Positions 6,846-9,679 of a stretch of 9,679 nt of DNA are shown one piece after another; positions within the stretch are counted from its first letter, which is position 1; every line of letters starts with the position of its first letter. The DNA is from SHLQ01 sp964196045 (lineage in GTDB: Bacteria > Actinomycetota > Acidimicrobiia > Acidimicrobiales > SHLQ01). A model generated the notes under the pieces. The model saw only the letters and a program-made list of their open reading frames with translations. It was not told where the DNA came from and searched no databases. Position numbers and translations under genes: made by a program. The stretch lies in the NCBI GenBank assembly GCA_964196045.1, contig CAXMRH010000005.1:1-9679 (forward strand), written 5' to 3'.

Positions 6846-7841
6846 GTGGATGTCCTGTCTGAGCCCTCGGTTACCGTCGCGCTCATCGAGGTCGCGCTCG
6901 GCCTGCTCCTGCTGACGAAGGCCGCTGACGCGTTTGTCGACGGCGCCGTCTCGATTGCTGGAGCTATCCGAATTTCGCCCGTGGTCGTAGGGGCCGTCAT
7001 CGTGGGGTTCGGCACGAGTGCGCCGGAGCTACTTATCTCGGGGCTCGCTGCGGTCAACGATGATGTCGACCTAGGCGTCGGAAACGTCGTGGGTTCCAAC
7101 GTGGCGAACCTCTCGCTCGTGCTCGCCGCTGCCGCTCTCATCGTGCCGCTTCTCGTCACCAAGTCCGTCATCGCCCGAGAGGCACCGGTCAGCCTCTTGT
7201 CCGTCATCCTCTTCGCGTACTTCACGGTCGACGGCTTCGAGGTCTGGGAAGGCGTGGTCATGTTGGTAGCACTAGCGGGAGTGCTGACATGGATCGTGCT
7301 TGGGGGACACGAGGACTCGGTCGAGGAACTCGTCTTCGATGAGAACGCAACGCTCATGCAGAGTGTCCGTCTGACTGTCGGGGGACTTGTGGGCACGCTG
7401 GTCGGAGCACAGTTGATGGTGTGGGGAGCGCTTGCGATCGCCGCAGAGTTCGGTCTGAGCGGCGGGTTCATCGGGTTCACGCTCGTTGCGATCGGAACGT
7501 CGCTTCCCGAGCTGGTGACCGCAGTTGCCGCGGCACGAAAGGGTGAGACAGAACTCATTCTCGGAAACCTTCTCGGATCAAACGTCTTCAACAGCCTGGC
7601 GGTAGGAGGTGTCATCGCCGTGCTCGGATCGGGCGGCGACGGCGACGGTCTGACCTATCGCTATGGCGTCCCGATCATGGTCGCGGTGTCCACTCTCGCG
7701 TGGATATTCATGGTGGCACGCAAGCGGGTGAGCAAACCCGAAGCCTGGATCCTCCTCGCTGTCTATGCGCTCGCAATCCTCTTGATCTCGGAAACCTCAG
7801 CTGGAGAGTCCATCCGGGACGTGATCGAAGGACTGGCCTGA
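6846..7841 (+). CDS. CaCA-family Na+(K+)/Ca2+ exchanger
   Basis: This is an integral membrane antiporter of the calcium/cation antiporter superfamily, which uses the sodium (or potassium or proton) gradient to move Ca2+ out of the cell. The 331 residues form two inverted halves of about five helices each, normal for YrbG/NCX_Mj-type proteins. The first half carries the alpha-1 repeat GFGTSAPELLIS with ion-binding E61, followed by GNVVGSNVANLSLV. The second carries alpha-2 AIGTSLPELVTA with E222, followed by GNLLGSNVFNSLAV. The central loop (around GGHEDSVEELVFDENA) is short and acidic, separates the halves, and has no CNA/CBL regulatory domain. The GTG start is supported by the -10 box seven bases upstream and is the first start after the ftsK stop. 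Ion preference cannot be read from the sequence. I do not expect this gene between ftsK and rimO in Actinobacteria, so it may be a lineage-specific insertion. Confidence 0.93.
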   Translation: MDVLSEPSVTVALIEVALGLLLLTKAADAFVDGAVSIAGAIRISPVVVGAVIVGFGTSAPELLISGLAAVNDDVDLGVGNVVGSNVANLSLVLAAAALIVPLLVTKSVIAREAPVSLLSVILFAYFTVDGFEVWEGVVMLVALAGVLTWIVLGGHEDSVEELVFDENATLMQSVRLTVGGLVGTLVGAQLMVWGALAIAAEFGLSGGFIGFTLVAIGTSLPELVTAVAAARKGETELILGNLLGSNVFNSLAVGGVIAVLGSGGDGDGLTYRYGVPIMVAVSTLAWIFMVARKRVSKPEAWILLAVYALAILLISETSAGESIRDVIEGLA

Positions 7842-7863
7842 GAGGGCTGACCGCGCTGGCCGC

Positions 7864-7869
7864 TAACCT
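7864..7869 (+). promoter_or_regulatory. -10 box of a likely leaderless promoter for rimO
   Basis: TAACCT fits TANNNT and ends six bases before the GTG at 7876, in a gap of only 34 bases after the exchanger stop codon. There is no Shine-Dalgarno sequence just before the GTG. This is the clearest leaderless-type arrangement in the window. It would let rimO-pgsA be transcribed independently of the exchanger gene. Confidence 0.5.
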
Positions 7870-7875
7870 TGCCGG

Positions 7876-9150
7876 GTGGCAGGTACCTATTGGATCGAGA
7901 CACTCGGGTGTCCAAAGAACGAGGTGGACTCCGACAAGCTCGTCGGGACCCTTGGATCCGATGGCATGGAACCTGCCTCCAGCCCCGAAGAAGCTGACCT
8001 TGTCGTCGTCAACACCTGCGCCTTCATCGAATCTGCGCGACAAGAATCGATCGATACCGTCCTTGCGTTGGCCGACCAGGCAAACAATGCGAGGGTTGTC
8101 GTCACTGGCTGCATGGCCGAACGGTATGGCGACGAACTCGCAGAAGCGCTCCCAGAGGTCGACGCTGTCACTGGCTTTGGTGTGCCGGTCACGTTGGGAA
8201 GAACCCGAGGTGGCGACGCCAGCGCGGAGATACCAAGTTTCGATCTCCTGAACCTGCCCCGCCCCGCATCGGACCGTCCGTGGGCGTACGTCAAGATCGC
8301 GGAAGGTTGCGACCGCAACTGTGGCTTCTGTGCCATCCCGAGCTTTCGGGGACCGCAGAGGTCGAGGTCTCACCAATCGATCCTCGACGAGGTCGTCGCA
8401 CTCGACGTCCGCGAAGTGGTTCTCGTCGCACAAGACCTCGCTTCATTTGGGCGCGATCAAGGCAAGGGTGAACGAAGCATCGTCGAACTCGTTGGCCAGG
8501 TGGCTGAGCTTGTCGATCGAGTCCGGCTTCTCTACCTCTACCCCTCCGACCTGACCGAAGAGCTCATTCAGGCGATCTTGGCGACAGGTGTTGCCTACTT
8601 CGACCTCTCACTGCAACACGTGAGTCGTCCGCTGATGCGTCGAATGCGTCGTTGGGGTGATGGTGAACGCTTTCTTGAACGGATCGAGCACATCCGATCG
8701 ATTGCGCCCGACGCGGCGTTCCGCTCGAACTTCATCGTCGGTTATCCCGGTGAAACGGAGGAAGATCACGATTCGTTGCTCGACTTCGTCGAACGCAGCC
8801 AGCTCGACTGGTGTGGATTCTTCGCGTACTCAAAAGAGGACGGCACCTATGCTGCCGAGCTCGACGGTGAGGTATCGCCCGCACTTGTCAACGAGCGGCT
8901 CCGGGAGCTCACCGAACTACAGGATGTAATAACTGCTCGCCGTCGAGATGCCTTGATCGGGCAGACCGTGTCGGTCCTCATCGACGAGAAGGGGATCGGC
9001 CGAACACATCGAGAGGCCCCGGAGATCGACGGCGTCGTGCTCGTGCGCGACGATCTTGCAGTGGGGGACGTGCACGAAGTCGTGATCGCGGGCGCCATTG
9101 GCCCGGATCTTGTTGCCGAGGGCGCCTCGAGCGACGAGGCAGACACGTGA
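7876..9150 (+). CDS. rimO: Ribosomal protein S12 methylthiotransferase RimO
   Basis: RimO is a radical-SAM enzyme with two [4Fe-4S] clusters that adds a methylthio group to the conserved aspartate of ribosomal protein S12. The 424-residue protein has three parts. The N-terminal MTTase domain carries the cluster cysteines C12 (IETLGCPKNEVDS), C48 (VNTCAFIESA) and C79 (VTGCMAERY). The radical-SAM domain has C145, C149 and C152 in KIAEGCDRNCGFCAIPSFRG, then LVAQDLASFGRD, LQHVSRPLMRRMRR and NFIVGYPGETEEDH. The C-terminal TRAM-like domain (about 355-424) is acidic at its end. The ETLGCPKN start, the NTCAFIESA segment and the IPSFRGPQRSR pattern favour RimO over the tRNA enzymes MiaB and MtaB. GTG 7876 is supported by the upstream -10 box and by the N-terminus starting close to the first strand. 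The stop overlaps the pgsA start by four bases (GTGA), a classic coupled pair. Confidence 0.95.
   Translation: MAGTYWIETLGCPKNEVDSDKLVGTLGSDGMEPASSPEEADLVVVNTCAFIESARQESIDTVLALADQANNARVVVTGCMAERYGDELAEALPEVDAVTGFGVPVTLGRTRGGDASAEIPSFDLLNLPRPASDRPWAYVKIAEGCDRNCGFCAIPSFRGPQRSRSHQSILDEVVALDVREVVLVAQDLASFGRDQGKGERSIVELVGQVAELVDRVRLLYLYPSDLTEELIQAILATGVAYFDLSLQHVSRPLMRRMRRWGDGERFLERIEHIRSIAPDAAFRSNFIVGYPGETEEDHDSLLDFVERSQLDWCGFFAYSKEDGTYAAELDGEVSPALVNERLRELTELQDVITARRRDALIGQTVSVLIDEKGIGRTHREAPEIDGVVLVRDDLAVGDVHEVVIAGAIGPDLVAEGASSDEADT
9136..9139 (+). promoter_or_regulatory. Ribosome binding site supporting the overlapping pgsA start
   Basis: GAGG inside the end of rimO lies seven bases before the GTG at 9147, good spacing for a Shine-Dalgarno site. 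It supports translation of pgsA from the GTGA overlap with the rimO stop. The four-base match is weak on its own. Confidence 0.4.
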
Positions 9151-9679
9151 GTCAGGGTGGGGGGGTCCTGCACCACACCGGCCACTTCGTCGCCAACCCG
9201 GCGAATCTGATCACCGTCGCCCGTATTGCCGCATCACCAATTCCTTTCGCGATGATCCTCGCCAGTCGGGACACCGGAGGGGCGTCGTGGGGTGTATTCA
9301 TCTTGGGGTGGGTCTTTGCTGCCACCGACCTGCTCGATGGAGCGTTGGCTCGACGGTTCAACCTCGTCAGCCGGTCAGGCGCCTTTCTCGACCCACTTGC
9401 CGACAAGATCGTTGTTCTAGGTGCGATGTTCTGTTTGGTCGCAGTGGATCGATATGGCTGGATTCCCGTAGCCCTGATCGCTCTCCGCGAAGCGGTGATC
9501 ACGGGCTATCGCGGTTACTGGGTGCGCAAGAATCGGGCCGTGCCGGCGAGAACGCTCGGCAAGTACAAGTCGATCGTCCAGGGTCTTGCGCTGCAAGCGG
9601 CGCTCTTTCCGCCGTTCGAATCAGCAAACGGTTTGGTCCAGCTCATGTTGTGGCTTGCTGTTGCGTTCACCCTGTATTC
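9147..9679 (+). CDS. pgsA: CDP-alcohol phosphatidyltransferase, probably phosphatidylglycerophosphate synthase (partial, cut by window end)
   Basis: PgsA joins CDP-diacylglycerol to glycerol-3-phosphate at the cytoplasmic membrane, the committed step to phosphatidylglycerol and cardiolipin. The open frame runs from GTG 9147 to the right edge without a stop, about 177 residues of a protein normally about 180-200 long. The complete CDP-alcohol phosphotransferase signature D-x2-D-G-x2-A-R-x8-G-x3-D-x3-D is present: D61, D64, G65, A68, R69, G78, D82, D86. The N-terminal NPANLITVARIAASPIPF has the usual N-x-x-N-x-x-T-x-x-R pattern before the first helix, and REAVITGYRGYWVRK is the typical later segment. 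Position directly after rimO favours PgsA over other family members such as PIS or cardiolipin synthase, but substrate choice is an inference. A run of seven G (9159-9165) covers codons 5-7. Confidence 0.9.
   Translation, partial: MSQGGGVLHHTGHFVANPANLITVARIAASPIPFAMILASRDTGGASWGVFILGWVFAATDLLDGALARRFNLVSRSGAFLDPLADKIVVLGAMFCLVAVDRYGWIPVALIALREAVITGYRGYWVRKNRAVPARTLGKYKSIVQGLALQAALFPPFESANGLVQLMLWLAVAFTLY

Noticed and set aside
6800..7615. A 271-codon open frame on the - strand inside the exchanger gene
   Set aside because: It is a Ser/Thr/Pro-rich low-complexity translation antisense to a membrane protein with intact motifs, the usual mirror of Val/Ala/Gly-rich coding.

Overview
This 9.7 kb window is a densely packed piece of a bacterial chromosome with moderately high GC, and every gene lies on the + strand. 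The order dapA - rnj - ftsK - (one insertion) - rimO - pgsA is the core order I recall from Actinobacteria, for example Streptomyces, where it continues towards cinA and recA. That order, the GC content, GTG starts and repeated leaderless promoters (a TANNNT box 6-7 bases before a start codon) point to an actinobacterium. An acidimicrobial-type lineage is my best guess, but it is inference and not proven by the sequence.

Layout. Positions 2-103 hold the C-terminal tail of an unidentified protein, possibly an ACT-type regulatory domain. At 175-690 is a degenerate GNAT-fold protein, followed after 12 bases by a SURF1-type cytochrome oxidase assembly protein (703-1467). Then come dapA (1511-2398), which has the only strong Shine-Dalgarno sequence in the window, and rnj/RNase J (2398-4083), whose ATG overlaps the dapA stop codon by one base. 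The 136-base gap after rnj carries three imperfect tandem repeats with a period of about 21 bp and promoter-like motifs. It is followed by a membrane-anchored FtsK/SpoIIIE translocase (4220-6826), a CaCA-family Na+(K+)/Ca2+ exchanger (6846-7841), rimO (7876-9150), and pgsA (from 9147, cut by the window end), which overlaps rimO by four bases.

How the genes work together. Most are independent housekeeping genes: lysine and diaminopimelate synthesis, RNA turnover, chromosome segregation, ribosome modification and phosphatidylglycerol synthesis. The two overlapping pairs, dapA-rnj and rimO-pgsA, look translationally coupled. The GNAT, CaCA and rimO genes each appear to have their own leaderless promoter despite tight packing.

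I found no mobile element, CRISPR array, RNA gene, toxin-antitoxin pair or defence cassette, and nothing I would call a new system. The points most worth checking are the GNAT-like protein that lacks both usual catalytic signatures, the 21-bp repeats before ftsK, the recurrent leaderless architecture, and the exchanger gene inserted into an otherwise conserved gene order.
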